Notes: generated by a model from the letters alone, not told the origin. Shown: positions 1 to 11,281, counted from the first letter of the stretch. The stretch: 64,000 bases of DNA from Sphingosinicella ginsenosidimutans (GCF_007995055.1 NZ_VOQQ01000001.1:2587001-2651000), one strand, 5' to 3'. Numbers and translations: made by a program.

Positions 1-1563
1 CTTGTTGATCGTCTCGATCATGTGGACCGGGATGCGGATGGTCCGCGCCTGATCGGCGATCGAGCGGGTGATCGCCTGCCGGATCCACCAGGTGGCGTAG
101 GTCGAGAATTTGTAGCCGCGGCGATATTCGAACTTATCGACCGCCTTCATCAGCCCGATATTGCCTTCCTGGATGAGGTCCAGGAACTGCAGGCCGCGAT
201 TGGTATATTTCTTTGCGATCGAGATGACGAGCCTGAGGTTCGCTTCGACCATCTCCTTCTTGGCGATCCGCGCCTCGCGCTCGCCCTTCTGGACCTGGTT
301 CACGATCCGACGGAACTCGCCCAATCCCATGCCGGTCGCCTGCGCGATCTCCGCAATCTCGCTGCGGATCCGTTCGATCGCGGGCCCCTCCGAATCGACG
401 AAGGCCGCCCATTTCTTGTCGATGCCCCGCACCCGCTCGGCCCAGCTCTCGTCGAGCTCGTGGCCCATATAGGAATCGAGGAAGGCGCGGCGCGGCACCT
501 TGTGGCGCTCGGCGAGGCGGAGCATCTGGCCGCCGAGCGTCGTGAGCCGCCGGTTGAAGCTGTAGAGCTGGTCGACGAGATATTCGATCTTCGCGCCGTG
601 GAACTGGACGCTTTCGACCTCGGCGGTCAGCTGCTCGCGCAACTTCTGATACTTGTTCTCGTCGGCCTTGCCGAACTCCTCGCCGGCGCCCATCGCCTCC
701 ATCCGGGCGAGCTGGAGCTTCGAGAATTTCTTGTAGATGTCGGTGATGGTCGCGAACTTTTCGAGCGCGGCCGGCTTCAGCGTCTCCTCCATCTGGGCGA
801 GGGAGAGGGTGTTGTCCTCGTCGTCCTCCTCGACGGGCCGCTGGGCCCGGCGCTCGACGAGGCCGTCCTCGTCGTCCTCGTCCTGGCTGGGCGCCTCTTC
901 CGGCTCATCGTCTTCCTTGAACGACGGGCCGGCGGTGGTTTCCGAAATGATCGCGTCGTCGGCCTCGGCGCTCTCGACCTGTTCGGCGGTCGGGCCCTTG
1001 GACAGCATCGCCTCGAGATCGAGGATCTCGCGCAGCTGCATCTGGCCGTTGTTGAGCGCAGTCGACCAGTCGATGATCGCGTTGAAGGTGATCGGGCTTT
1101 CGCAAAGGCCCCAGATCATCGTGTCGCGCCCGGCCTCGATCCGCTTGGCGATCGCGATCTCGCCTTCGCGCGACAGCAGCTCGACCGCGCCCATTTCGCG
1201 CAGGTACATGCGGACCGGATCGTCGGTGCGATCGACGGTTTCCTTCTTCTTCTCGACGACGAAGGTCTCGATGCCGTCGGATTCGTCGTTCGTGACTTCC
1301 TCGGCGCCGGCCTCGTCTTCGTCGCCTTCGTCCGATTCGACGATGTTGACGCCCATGTCGTTGAGCGCGGACATCACGTCCTCGATCTGCTCGGAGGACA
1401 TCTGGTCCTGGGGCAGCGCCTCGTTGAGCTCGTCATAGGTGATGACGCCGCGCTTCTTCGCGCGGGCGAGCATCTTCCGGATCGTGGCCTCGTTGAGGTC
1501 GATGAGCGGCGCGTCGCCGGTCTCGGTCTTCTCTTCGGTTTCCGCCGTGTTCGTCTTCGCCAT
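1..1563 (-). CDS. rpoD: RNA polymerase primary sigma factor RpoD (sigma-70), N-terminal 521 residues
   Basis: The housekeeping sigma factor directs RNA polymerase to -10/-35 promoters. The frame starts at ATG 1563 (MAKTNTAET) and runs off the window, so regions 3 and 4 are missing. Region 1.1 is visible at about residues 20-75, region 1.2 ([12 protein letters not shown]) near 114, an acidic non-conserved insert at about 195-240, and regions 2.2-2.4 ([19 protein letters not shown], then [19 protein letters not shown]) near the end of the visible part. Only 9 bp separate it from the dnaG stop upstream, the usual dnaG-rpoD arrangement. Confidence 0.97.
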   Translation of the reverse strand, partial: MAKTNTAETEEKTETGDAPLIDLNEATIRKMLARAKKRGVITYDELNEALPQDQMSSEQIEDVMSALNDMGVNIVESDEGDEDEAGAEEVTNDESDGIETFVVEKKKETVDRTDDPVRMYLREMGAVELLSREGEIAIAKRIEAGRDTMIWGLCESPITFNAIIDWSTALNNGQMQLREILDLEAMLSKGPTAEQVESAEADDAIISETTAGPSFKEDDEPEEAPSQDEDDEDGLVERRAQRPVEEDDEDNTLSLAQMEETLKPAALEKFATITDIYKKFSKLQLARMEAMGAGEEFGKADENKYQKLREQLTAEVESVQFHGAKIEYLVDQLYSFNRRLTTLGGQMLRLAERHKVPRRAFLDSYMGHELDESWAERVRGIDKKWAAFVDSEGPAIERIRSEIAEIAQATGMGLGEFRRIVNQVQKGEREARIAKKEMVEANLRLVISIAKKYTNRGLQFLDLIQEGNIGLMKAVDKFEYRRGYKFSTYATWWIRQAITRSIADQARTIRIPVHMIETINK

Positions 1564-1572
1564 CAAATACGC

Positions 1573-3405
1573 CTATTCCGTAACGCCGTCGCCGACGATC
1601 AGGCTCGCCAGCCGCCGGTCCGCTTCCTCTCGCGCCGTGCGGAGCCTCACCTGCTCCGCGAACGCCGCCTCGTCGAATTCCACCTTCAACCGCGCCGTGA
1701 CCGCCTCATAGGCGGCGTCGAGCTCCGGTCTGGCCGCATATGCTTCAACGACCAGAACGAGATCCCTTTGCGCCCGCTCCGGCGGGGCATCACGTCGGGT
1801 GAAGGAAAAAGCAAGCCCTCGCTTCAGCCGCGGCTCCTCCAGCAAATCGCCCGCGCCCTGATTTGCCAATATGGTGGCAAGGCCCTGTGGATCAAGCGCA
1901 GCGTGCGTCATTGCCGCCTCCAGCATCAGATCGCGAAGCCGCGAGGCCGGACCGTTGCCCAGCGGCAACGCCGCCACCGCCTCGGCATGGGTGCCGATCA
2001 GGGCGGGGAAACGGGCAAGGCCGTGGAGGATGGCGCGCCCGACCTGCGGATCCAGGCCGGAACGGCCGACGGCGCGTGCTTCCTGCGTGGTTGGGCGTGG
2101 TAAAAGCGGGGATTTGCCGCGCTGAAACGGGGCGCGGCCGCGTTGCGGCGTGAGCGTGTCGAGGCGGGCGAGGAATTCGGCGCGATATTGCTCGCGCACA
2201 TCGGGATCGGCGATCGCGCCGACATGATCGAGCAGCCGGCGGCGCAGGCCGGCGCGTTGCTCGGGCGTCCGTCGGGGCGCCGAATCGAGTTCGTGGCGCC
2301 ACAGCCGGTCGACAAGCGGCTCGGGGCTGTCCAGCAGCGCATCGAGCGTGGCGCGGCCCTTCGATCTGACAAGGTCGTCGGGATCCTGCCCGGCCGGCAG
2401 CGTCACGAAGCCGAGCGATCGGCCCGGCGCGAGATGGGGGAGGGCGCGCAGTGCCGCGCGAACGGCGGCCTTCTGCCCCGCCGAATCGCCGTCGAAGCAG
2501 AGGATCGGGGCCGGCGCGAGGCGCCAGAGCAGGCCCAATTGCGCTTCGGTCATTGCGGTGCCGAGCGGCGCGACCGCATCGGCGATCCCGGCTTGGTCGA
2601 GCGCGATCACGTCCATCTGGCCCTCGACCACGATCACGCGCTTCGTCTCGCGGCTGGCGGGTGCGGCATGGTGGAAATTGAACAGGGTACGGCCCTTGTC
2701 GAACAAGGGCGTGTCGGGCGAGTTCAGATATTTGGGCTCGCCCTTGCCGAGGATCCGGGCGGAAAAGGCGATCACCCGCCCGCGCGGGTCGCGGATCGGA
2801 AAGGTGATGCGGCCGCGGAACCGGTCATAAGGCTCGCGGTCGCTGTCCTCGGGCGCGATCAGCAGCCCGGCCTCGACCAGCCGTTCGACGCCGAATTCCT
2901 TGAGCGCCCCCTTGAGCTTGCCGCGCCCGTCCGGGGCGAAGCCGAAGCCGAAGCGGGCCGCCGTCGCGGCGCTCACCCCGCGCTGGTCCAGATAGGCGCG
3001 CGCCTCGGCGCCCTCGATGCCGCCGAGCTGATCGGCGAACCAGGCCTGCGCCGCCTCCATGACGCCGTAGAGCCCGGTCGCCCGCTCGGCCCTTGCCTGG
3101 GCCCGCGGATCGGGGGCGGGCACCTCCATCCCGGCGGCATCGGCAAGCTCCTTCACCGCATCCATGAAGGCGAGCCCGCGCGCATCGGTCAGCCAGCGGA
3201 TCGCATCGCCATGCGCCTGGCAGCCGAAGCAATGATAGAAGCCCTTCTCGTCATTGACGTAGAAGCTCGCCGTCTTCTCGTTGTGGAACGGGCAGCACGC
3301 CTTGAACTCGCGACCGGCGCGCGTAAGCTTGGTCGTGCGAGCGATCAGCGCGGAGAGCGAGGTGCGGGCGCGCAGCTCGTCGAGGAAGGCGGGGGTGAGG
3401 GTCAT
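1573..3405 (-). CDS. dnaG: DNA primase DnaG
   Basis: It synthesises RNA primers at the replication fork together with DnaB. The 610 residues are close to the family length. The N-terminal CHC2 zinc finger is seen as CCPFHNEKTASF followed by FYHCFGC (about residues 37-62). The Toprim core shows VVEGQMDVIALDQAGI and the acidic DGDSAGQ motif. A C-terminal helicase-binding region follows. Start ATG 3405 overlaps the stop of the upstream GIY-YIG frame (ATGA) and has GGAGGA very close by. It is co-directional with rpoD. The region just upstream carries short palindromic repeats, so its original leader may have been altered. Confidence 0.97.
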   Translation of the reverse strand: MTLTPAFLDELRARTSLSALIARTTKLTRAGREFKACCPFHNEKTASFYVNDEKGFYHCFGCQAHGDAIRWLTDARGLAFMDAVKELADAAGMEVPAPDPRAQARAERATGLYGVMEAAQAWFADQLGGIEGAEARAYLDQRGVSAATAARFGFGFAPDGRGKLKGALKEFGVERLVEAGLLIAPEDSDREPYDRFRGRITFPIRDPRGRVIAFSARILGKGEPKYLNSPDTPLFDKGRTLFNFHHAAPASRETKRVIVVEGQMDVIALDQAGIADAVAPLGTAMTEAQLGLLWRLAPAPILCFDGDSAGQKAAVRAALRALPHLAPGRSLGFVTLPAGQDPDDLVRSKGRATLDALLDSPEPLVDRLWRHELDSAPRRTPEQRAGLRRRLLDHVGAIADPDVREQYRAEFLARLDTLTPQRGRAPFQRGKSPLLPRPTTQEARAVGRSGLDPQVGRAILHGLARFPALIGTHAEAVAALPLGNGPASRLRDLMLEAAMTHAALDPQGLATILANQGAGDLLEEPRLKRGLAFSFTRRDAPPERAQRDLVLVVEAYAARPELDAAYEAVTARLKVEFDEAAFAEQVRLRTAREEADRRLASLIVGDGVTE

Positions 3406-3815
3406 TGTCCTCCGTCGGACTCGGTGCCGCGCCCCTCGACTTCGCTCGGGACGAGCGAACTCTTTTGCCCTGCGCCATCTGGGGCGTTGTGCCTCTCCCC
3501 CCGTCCGCTCGTCCCGAGCGAAGTCGAGGGGCGCTCGTGAGGCGGCTTTGCGAGATATCCGACCAAGGCCCAGTCGCCCGCGATCAGGGCTTCCTTCTTG
3601 GCACGGGACCAGTTCTTGATCCGGCGCTCGAAGGCGAAGACTTCATCCCGGCTGGAGCCCACAGCGCACCAGGCGAGCTCGATGGGTCTGCGCCTTCTGG
3701 TCCATTCCGCGCCCAAGCCTTGTTCATGTTCCCAAAGGCGTTTCTGTAGGTCGTCCGTGTGGCCGGTATAGTAAGAGCCGTCTCGGCATCGCAGCATATA
3801 GACCCAGAATTGCAT
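3402..3815 (-). CDS. Small GIY-YIG nuclease-domain protein (UPF0213-like) with repeat-encoded tail
   Basis: This is a single-domain GIY-YIG endonuclease homologue of unknown substrate. Start ATG 3815 gives MQFWVYMLRCRDGSYYTGHT, the GIY (VYML...YYTG) motif at the extreme N-terminus as usual. The catalytic Arg region (QKRLWEHEQG) and Glu (FAFERRIKNWSRAKKEALI) follow. The conserved domain ends near GYLAKPP. About the last 45 residues (RPSTSLGTSGR..., SSLVPSEVEGR) are translated from two copies of a palindromic repeat and are unlikely to be ancestral. The gene separates yqeY from dnaG and overlaps the dnaG start by 4 nt. The longer upstream reading (from 3884) only adds more repeat-encoded sequence. 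Confidence 0.85.
   Translation of the reverse strand: MQFWVYMLRCRDGSYYTGHTDDLQKRLWEHEQGLGAEWTRRRRPIELAWCAVGSSRDEVFAFERRIKNWSRAKKEALIAGDWALVGYLAKPPHERPSTSLGTSGRGERHNAPDGAGQKSSLVPSEVEGRGTESDGGQ
3430..3459 (+). repeat. Palindromic repeat family A, copy 1
   Basis: This 30-bp unit begins CGCCCCTCGACTTCGCTCGG and contains a CGCTCG/CGAGCG hairpin. It is identical over 30 bp to the copy at 3830-3859 and is in the same orientation. It lies inside the C-terminal tail of the GIY-YIG reading frame, just upstream of dnaG. Confidence 0.9.
3506..3534 (-). repeat. Palindromic repeat family A, copy 2 (inverted)
   Basis: This is the reverse complement of copies 1 and 3, identical over 29 bp. With copy 1 it forms an inverted pair spanning 3430-3534, which encodes the non-conserved tail of the GIY-YIG protein. 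Confidence 0.9.
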
Positions 3816-3829
3816 CACCGCCGTGCCAG

Positions 3830-3859
3830 CGCCCCTCGACTTCGCTCGGGACGAGCGAA
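3830..3859 (+). repeat. Palindromic repeat family A, copy 3
   Basis: Its 30 bp are identical to copy 1. It lies 15 bp upstream of the GIY-YIG start codon, so the nuclease gene is bracketed by copies at 3430-3534 and 3830-3859. Confidence 0.9.
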
Positions 3860-3884
3860 GGTGGTTATATTGCTGCGACCCCAA

Positions 3885-3906
3885 CCCCTCCCGCGAGCGG
3901 GAGGGG
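3885..3906. repeat. Palindromic repeat family B hairpin between yqeY and the GIY-YIG gene
   Basis: This is a perfect 10-bp stem, CCCCTCCCGC / GCGGGAGGGG, with a 2-nt loop. It closely resembles the hairpin inside carA at 5184-5207. There is no T-run on either side, so it is not a typical intrinsic terminator, although it lies just 3' of yqeY. Confidence 0.75.
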
Positions 3907-3919
3907 AGTCTTCCCTGCC

Positions 3920-4375
3920 TTATGACGACAACCGCGCCTTCACCGCCGCGCTTGCCTTGCTCATGTCGAGCTGGCCCGCGTGGCGTTCCTTCAGCACCGC
4001 CATCACGCGGCCCATGTCCTTGACGCTCCCCGCGCCGGTTTCGGTGACGATCGCGTCGACCGCGGCCGCGATCTGGGCGTCGTCCATCTGGGCGGGGAGG
4101 AAGCTTTCGATCACCGCGACCTCGGCGCTCTCCGCGGCGGCGAGCTCGGCGCGGCCGCCTTTCTCGTAAAGCTCGATCGATTCGCGCCGCTGCTTCACCA
4201 TCTTCTGGAGCACCTCGGTGACGAGCACGTCGTCCTCCGGCGCGTTTGCGCTGCCGCGAAGCTCGATGTCGCGATTCTTGAGCGCGGCCTGGATCAGCCG
4301 GATCGTGTCGCGCCTCGCCGTGTCGCCGGCCTTCATGGAATCGACCAGGGCCTGCTTGATGTCGTCGCGAATCAT
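3920..4375 (-). CDS. yqeY: GatB/YqeY domain-containing protein
   Basis: This 151-residue all-helical protein resembles the C-terminal tail domain of GatB. The family is proposed to bind tRNA or act with amidotransferases, but its role is unproven. Start ATG 4375 (MIRDDIKQALVDSMKAGD) fits the family start better than the upstream in-frame ATG at 4420. Characteristic stretches are ARRDTIRLIQAALKNRDIE and IESFLPAQMDDAQI. It is the first gene of the yqeY-dnaG-rpoD set and is divergent from carA. Confidence 0.93.
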   Translation of the reverse strand: MIRDDIKQALVDSMKAGDTARRDTIRLIQAALKNRDIELRGSANAPEDDVLVTEVLQKMVKQRRESIELYEKGGRAELAAAESAEVAVIESFLPAQMDDAQIAAAVDAIVTETGAGSVKDMGRVMAVLKERHAGQLDMSKASAAVKARLSS

Positions 4376-4513
4376 GGGTCTCAACTGCCTTTTCGGGAAA
4401 CCGCCCATGTAACCGGACAAGCCGGCCTTTAACAGGATTGACGCGCCCGCCCGGCGGCCTTAGCGGCTGGGTCTTAGCGACATCGCCAGCCTGCCGAAGG
4501 AGTGCCCGCCACC

Positions 4514-5776
4514 ATGGCCGACGCCAAGACCTTGCCCGCGCCTTCCGGGGCCACGGGCGTGCTGGTTCTGGCGGACGGCACCACGATCTGGGGCAAGGGC
4601 TTCGGCGCAGAGGGCAGGGCCGTCGGCGAGGTGTGCTTCAACACGTCGATGACCGGCTATCAGGAGATCATGACCGATCCCTCCTACGCGCGGCAGATCG
4701 TCACCTTCACCTTCCCGCATATCGGCAATGTCGGCGCGAATTATGAGGATGTGGAGGCGGACAATCCGCACGCGCTTGGCTGCGTGATCCGCCAGGACGT
4801 GACCGAACCCTCCAATTTCCGGGCCACCCAGGGCTTCGTCGAATGGATGCGGTCCAACGGGCGGATCGGCCTGTCGGGCGTTGACACGCGGGCGCTGACC
4901 CGGCTGATCCGCACGGCGGGGGCGCCCAACGGGGTGATCGCCTATAGCGAGGCAGGGGCGTTCGACGTGCCCGCCCTGATCGCCGAGGCGCGGGCATGGC
5001 CCGGGCTGGAGGGGATGGACCTCGCGAAGGAGGTCACGACGCGCCAGACTCATCGCTGGTCGGGCGGGCTGTGGCATCTTGGGACCGGCTATGATGACTC
5101 TCCCCTTCCGCAAGCGGGAGTGGAAGAGCCGCGCGGCGGCGAAGGGGTGGATCGGTCCGACCCGGCTGAGGCCCACCCCCCGGCCCCCTCCCGCAGGCGG
5201 GAGGGGGAGGATTCGCGCCCCCATGTCGTCGCGATCGACTATGGCGCCAAGCGCAACATCTTCCGCAATCTGGAGGCGGCCGGAGCGCGGGTGACGGTGA
5301 TGCCCGCGACCGCCACGTTCGAGGAGGTGATGGCGCACGAACCCGACGGCTTCTTCCTGTCCAACGGTCCGGGGGATCCGGCGGCGACGGGGGATTATGC
5401 GGTGCCGGTGATCCGCAAGATGCTGGAGACGGGAAAGCCGCTGTTCGGCATCTGCCTAGGCCACCAGCTGCTCGGGCTGGCCGTCGGCGGGCGTACCGCC
5501 AAGATGCACCAGGGCCACCGCGGCGCCAACCATCCGGTGAAGCGCATTGAAGACGGCCGCGTCGAGATCACCAGCATGAACCACGGCTTCGCGGTGGAGC
5601 GCGAGAGCCTGCCGGCGAACGTGCGCGAAACCCATGTCAGCCTGTTCGACGGGAGCAATTGCGGGATCGAGCTGACCGATCGGCCGGCGTTCAGCGTGCA
5701 ATATCACCCGGAGGCGAGCCCCGGGCCGCAGGACAGCAGATATCTGTTCGGGAAGTTCGTGGGGACGCTGAAGTGA
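4514..5776 (+). CDS. carA: Carbamoyl-phosphate synthase small (glutaminase) subunit CarA, with in-frame repeat insertion
   Basis: It hydrolyses glutamine and channels ammonia to CarB for pyrimidine and arginine synthesis. The N-terminal CPSase domain covers about residues 15-190 (NTSMTGYQEIMTDPSY). The class I glutaminase domain covers about 240-420, with the nucleophile Cys in GICLGHQLLG and the HPEASPGPQD His/Glu. At 420 residues it is about 40 longer than typical CarA. The excess is residues about 196-233 between the domains, encoded by a palindromic repeat. ATG 4514 has AAGGAG about 11 nt upstream. A GTG at 4502 is an alternative start. Confidence 0.97.
   Translation: MADAKTLPAPSGATGVLVLADGTTIWGKGFGAEGRAVGEVCFNTSMTGYQEIMTDPSYARQIVTFTFPHIGNVGANYEDVEADNPHALGCVIRQDVTEPSNFRATQGFVEWMRSNGRIGLSGVDTRALTRLIRTAGAPNGVIAYSEAGAFDVPALIAEARAWPGLEGMDLAKEVTTRQTHRWSGGLWHLGTGYDDSPLPQAGVEEPRGGEGVDRSDPAEAHPPAPSRRREGEDSRPHVVAIDYGAKRNIFRNLEAAGARVTVMPATATFEEVMAHEPDGFFLSNGPGDPAATGDYAVPVIRKMLETGKPLFGICLGHQLLGLAVGGRTAKMHQGHRGANHPVKRIEDGRVEITSMNHGFAVERESLPANVRETHVSLFDGSNCGIELTDRPAFSVQYHPEASPGPQDSRYLFGKFVGTLK
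5097..5212 (+). repeat. Palindromic repeat (family B type) inserted in frame within carA
   Basis: Two hairpins, an imperfect one at about 5097-5126 and a perfect 11-bp stem (CCCCCTCCCGC, 2-nt loop, GCGGGAGGGGG) at 5184-5207, bracket about 115 bp that encode a low-complexity Pro/Arg/Glu/Asp-rich segment. The conserved carA frame resumes at RPHVVAIDYG. The position is the linker between the two CarA domains, where extra residues could be tolerated. Confidence 0.8.
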
Positions 5777-6054
5777 TTGCGGCATTTCTATTTTTATTGC
5801 CGAGTCTCGACAACGGCGCAGGAGCAAGGCCGATCGATCGCCCCGCAATTGAGCGGGAAATCCGCCGGATCACGACCGCTTGCCATATGCCTGGTTCGTC
5901 GCTCACACTGATTGCGGAAGGCGAATTGCGGTTTCGGCCGCAGCCGGATTCCAGGTACGAAAATGTCGATTGCGTTCTGGCAGGGCTGAGGAAATCTGGC
6001 CTGCTCAGCCGACTGCCGATGGGCTTTGTCGGTAATCAGGCAGCTGGCCACTAA
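5773..6054 (+). CDS. Small hypothetical protein between carA and carB
   Basis: A GTG start at 5773 overlaps the carA stop (GTGA) and gives 93 residues beginning VIAAFLFLLPSL, a possible signal peptide or membrane anchor. The body (EIRRITTACHMPGSSLTLIAEGE...) matches no family I recognise. Its stop overlaps an ATG (TAATG) that begins a copy of the carB 5' end. Before the DUF559 insertion it was therefore probably translationally coupled to both neighbours. The overlaps at both ends support a real gene, but its function is unknown. Confidence 0.55.
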   Translation: MIAAFLFLLPSLDNGAGARPIDRPAIEREIRRITTACHMPGSSLTLIAEGELRFRPQPDSRYENVDCVLAGLRKSGLLSRLPMGFVGNQAAGH

Positions 6055-6101
6055 TGCCCCGCCGCACCGACATCTCCTCCATCCTCATCATCGGCGCCGG
6101 C
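6052..6101 (+). repeat. Duplicated 5' end of carB (non-functional upstream copy)
   Basis: Bases 6054-6101 encode [16 protein letters not shown]. The true carB start at 6727 encodes [16 protein letters not shown]. The DNA is identical over 36-37 bp (6066-6102 versus 6739-6775) and diverges in codons 3-4. After codon 16 the upstream copy runs straight into a family B hairpin. The offset of 673 bp is not a multiple of three, so the upstream ATG cannot give CarB. Confidence 0.9.
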
Positions 6102-6105
6102 CTTG

Positions 6106-6149
6106 CTCCCTCTCCCCGGCGGGGAGAGGGTTGGGGTGAGGGGGCTCGG
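6106..6149 (+). repeat. Family B repeat, copy 1 of the DUF559 cassette
   Basis: A 10-bp stem CCCTCTCCCC / GGGGAGAGGG with a 3-nt loop (6108-6130) is followed by a GGGGTGAGGGGGCTCGG tail. It matches the copy at 6600-6643 at all but two of 44 positions. It begins 5 bp after the truncated carB copy. Confidence 0.85.
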
Positions 6150-6191
6150 CGGTTGGGGGTAATCTCTAACGCGGTACGCCCCCACCCAATT

Positions 6192-6209
6192 CTCCCCCGC
6201 ACGGGGGAG
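6192..6209. repeat. Family B-like hairpin, short copy
   Basis: The stem CTCCCCCG / CGGGGGAG (8 bp, 2-nt loop) lies between the first repeat and the 3' end of the DUF559 gene. Confidence 0.65.
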
Positions 6210-6230
6210 GGCCTCGGAGCATCGCGCTGC

Positions 6231-6587
6231 TCAGCTGTTTCCGGCGATTCTCAGATGCTGGAGAATCGTTTCCAGAATGCCATCGAGATTGCTCGTCACG
6301 TCGCTGTTCCAGAACCGGATGACGGTGTATCCGTGGACCTCGATGAGGCGAGTGCGTTCGGCATCGGCCTCGGTCGCCGCGGCGTGCTGGCCCCCGTCCA
6401 GCTCAATGACGAGCCTGGCGCTTCGGCAAGCGAAATCGGCGATGGCGGGGCCGATCGCGAATTGTCTGACGAATTTGCGGCCGTCGAGCTGGCTGCCGCG
6501 CAGGCGCGACCAAAGTACGCGCTCGCAATCGGTCATGTCGCGACGGAGTTGGCGCGCGACCGGAGCAGGCGTTTCCTGGCCATACAC
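6231..6587 (-). CDS. DUF559 endonuclease-domain protein (Vsr/PD-(D/E)XK-like)
   Basis: This 118-residue stand-alone DUF559 protein shows an N-terminal helical segment (ARQLRRDMTDCERVLWSRLR), then the nuclease-like core with D51 (ADFACRSARLVIELDGGQH, including E62 and D64), and the C-terminal GYTVIRFWNSDVTSNLDGIL signature. The family is related to very-short-patch-repair-type endonucleases. Its biological target is not established. The gene is antisense to the carAB direction and sits between palindromic repeats inside a duplicated carB 5' end, which suggests an acquired element. No obvious promoter is seen. Confidence 0.88.
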   Translation of the reverse strand: MYGQETPAPVARQLRRDMTDCERVLWSRLRGSQLDGRKFVRQFAIGPAIADFACRSARLVIELDGGQHAAATEADAERTRLIEVHGYTVIRFWNSDVTSNLDGILETILQHLRIAGNS

Positions 6588-6599
6588 GCCAGCCTAACA

Positions 6600-6643
6600 C
6601 TCCCTCTCCCCGGCGGGGAGAGGGGCGGGGTGAGGGGGCTCGG
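6600..6643 (+). repeat. Family B repeat, copy 3 of the DUF559 cassette
   Basis: It is a near-identical direct repeat of 6106-6149, with the two copies starting 494 bp apart on either side of the DUF559 gene. The hairpin stem is at 6602-6624. Confidence 0.85.
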
Positions 6644-6663
6644 AGATTGCGCGTCGCCCCTGA

Positions 6664-6705
6664 GGCCCGACACCCTCACCCAACCCTCTCCCTTCAGGGA
6701 GAGGG
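6664..6705 (-). repeat. Family B repeat, copy 4 (inverted) of the DUF559 cassette
   Basis: CACCCTCACCCAACCCTCTC followed by a TTCA-loop hairpin (CCCTCTCCC / GGGAGAGGG, 6684-6705) is the family in reverse orientation relative to copies 1 and 3. It ends 21 bp before the functional carB start. Confidence 0.8.
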
Positions 6706-6726
6706 CTTTGAAGATCGTGCCCGATA

Positions 6727-10056
<3,330 letters not shown>

Positions 10057-10141
10057 CAGAACTCCTGCACATTTCGGCGCAGTCCGGGTGGTCTCCGAAA
10101 GGAGGGTCGCCCCGAAGAAGTTTTTACGAAAGGCAATGGGA

Positions 10142-10621
10142 ATGGCGACGGTCGACAAGCTGCCGATGCTGGCCGAAGGCTATGAGAAGCTGCAGAATGA
10201 GGTCCGCCACCTGAAAACGGTCGAGCGCCCTGCGGTGATCGACGCGATCGAGGAAGCGCGCGGCCATGGCGATCTTTCGGAAAATGCCGAATATCATGCC
10301 GCCAAGGAGCGGCAGGGCCAGATCGAGGCGATGATCGCCGATATCGACGATCGGCTGAGTCGCGCGATGGTGATCGACCCGGCGACCCTGTCGGGCGACA
10401 AGGTGGTGTTCGGCGCGACCGTCCACCTGCTCGACGAGAATGACAAGCCGATCAAATATCAGATCGTCGGCGAGGCCGAGGCGGACGCCAAGGCGGGCCG
10501 GATCAGCTATGCCTCGCCGCTCGGCCGGGCGCTGATCGGACGCGCGGTCGGCGAAGAGGTCGAATTCTCGGCTCCCTCCGGCGACAAATATTTCGAGATC
10601 GCCCGGATCGAATTCGTCTAG
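10142..10621 (+). CDS. greA: Transcription elongation factor GreA
   Basis: It rescues backtracked RNA polymerase by stimulating transcript cleavage. The 159 residues match the usual length. The N-terminal coiled coil carries the acidic tip region ([18 protein letters not shown], about residues 38-55), followed by a C-terminal FKBP-like domain ending ...[13 protein letters not shown] 10142 is chosen ([17 protein letters not shown]). ATG 10136 in the same frame is possible. It follows carB by 85 bp, a common order in alphaproteobacteria. Confidence 0.96.
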   Translation: MATVDKLPMLAEGYEKLQNEVRHLKTVERPAVIDAIEEARGHGDLSENAEYHAAKERQGQIEAMIADIDDRLSRAMVIDPATLSGDKVVFGATVHLLDENDKPIKYQIVGEAEADAKAGRISYASPLGRALIGRAVGEEVEFSAPSGDKYFEIARIEFV

Positions 10622-10629
10622 GGACCGGA

Positions 10630-11268
10630 ATGCGGCCGCCCGACAGCTGGCCCAGGGCCCGCTTCACCCTTGTCGTCATCGCCGTCACCGCCCTCGCCTG
10701 GGCGGTGGCGACCGCGCTTGGCCGCGATCAATGGGTCGAGATGTGGGGCGGCTTCATTCCGGCGCGGGTTGCCGAGACGGTCAGCGGCAGCCTGGTTCCG
10801 GTCTGGCTGACGCCGCTGACCGCGACCTTGATCCACGGCGGATTCTTCCACCTTCTGTTCAATCTCGTGATCCTCGCCTTTTGCGGCCGGCCGACCGAAA
10901 ATCTGCTCGGCCCCGTCAGCCTCGCTGTTCTCTATGTCGCCGGCGCCTATGCCGCGGCCGGCGCGCAATATGCGCTCGATCCGTCTTCCAGCCTGCCGAT
11001 GATTGGTGCGAGCGGCGCCATTTCCGCGGTGCTCGGCGCCTATGCGTTCCTGTTCGGCCGCAACAAGGTGAAGGTGGCGAACCGGACGCTTGCGATGCTG
11101 CTCAACGCGCTGTGGCTGCTCGTGGCCTGGATCGTGCTCAATCTGATCGTAAGCCTGACGCTCCTCAACGCCGGCATCGCGATCGCCCGGGCCGCGCATA
11201 TCGGCGGTTTCGCGCTCGGCCTGCTGCTCGCCAAGCCGCTGTTCGAGATCCGCTACAGAAACGCCTAG
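10630..11268 (+). CDS. Rhomboid family intramembrane serine protease
   Basis: This 212-residue protein has about six hydrophobic helices and the full rhomboid signature: HGGFFHLLFN in the loop/TM2 region (His70), GASGAISAVLGAY with the nucleophile Ser128, and catalytic His190 in RAAHIGGFALG. It should cleave membrane proteins within the bilayer, but the substrate is unknown. It starts 8 bp after greA, so it is probably co-transcribed. Confidence 0.93.
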   Translation: MRPPDSWPRARFTLVVIAVTALAWAVATALGRDQWVEMWGGFIPARVAETVSGSLVPVWLTPLTATLIHGGFFHLLFNLVILAFCGRPTENLLGPVSLAVLYVAGAYAAAGAQYALDPSSSLPMIGASGAISAVLGAYAFLFGRNKVKVANRTLAMLLNALWLLVAWIVLNLIVSLTLLNAGIAIARAAHIGGFALGLLLAKPLFEIRYRNA

Positions 11269-11281
11269 GCGGCTTGCCCTC

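Noticed and set aside
22..2103. Long plus-strand frame opposite rpoD and the dnaG 3' end
   Set aside because: It is the antisense shadow of two well-supported genes. Its composition is Arg/Leu/Asp-rich and it shows no family motif.
2143..3540. Plus-strand frame of 465 codons opposite dnaG
   Set aside because: It is antisense of the conserved primase and has no recognisable domain. It is a GC-driven open frame.
3430..3859. Repeats as a CRISPR array
   Set aside because: Only three copies occur, in mixed orientation and with irregular spacing, and no cas genes are present.
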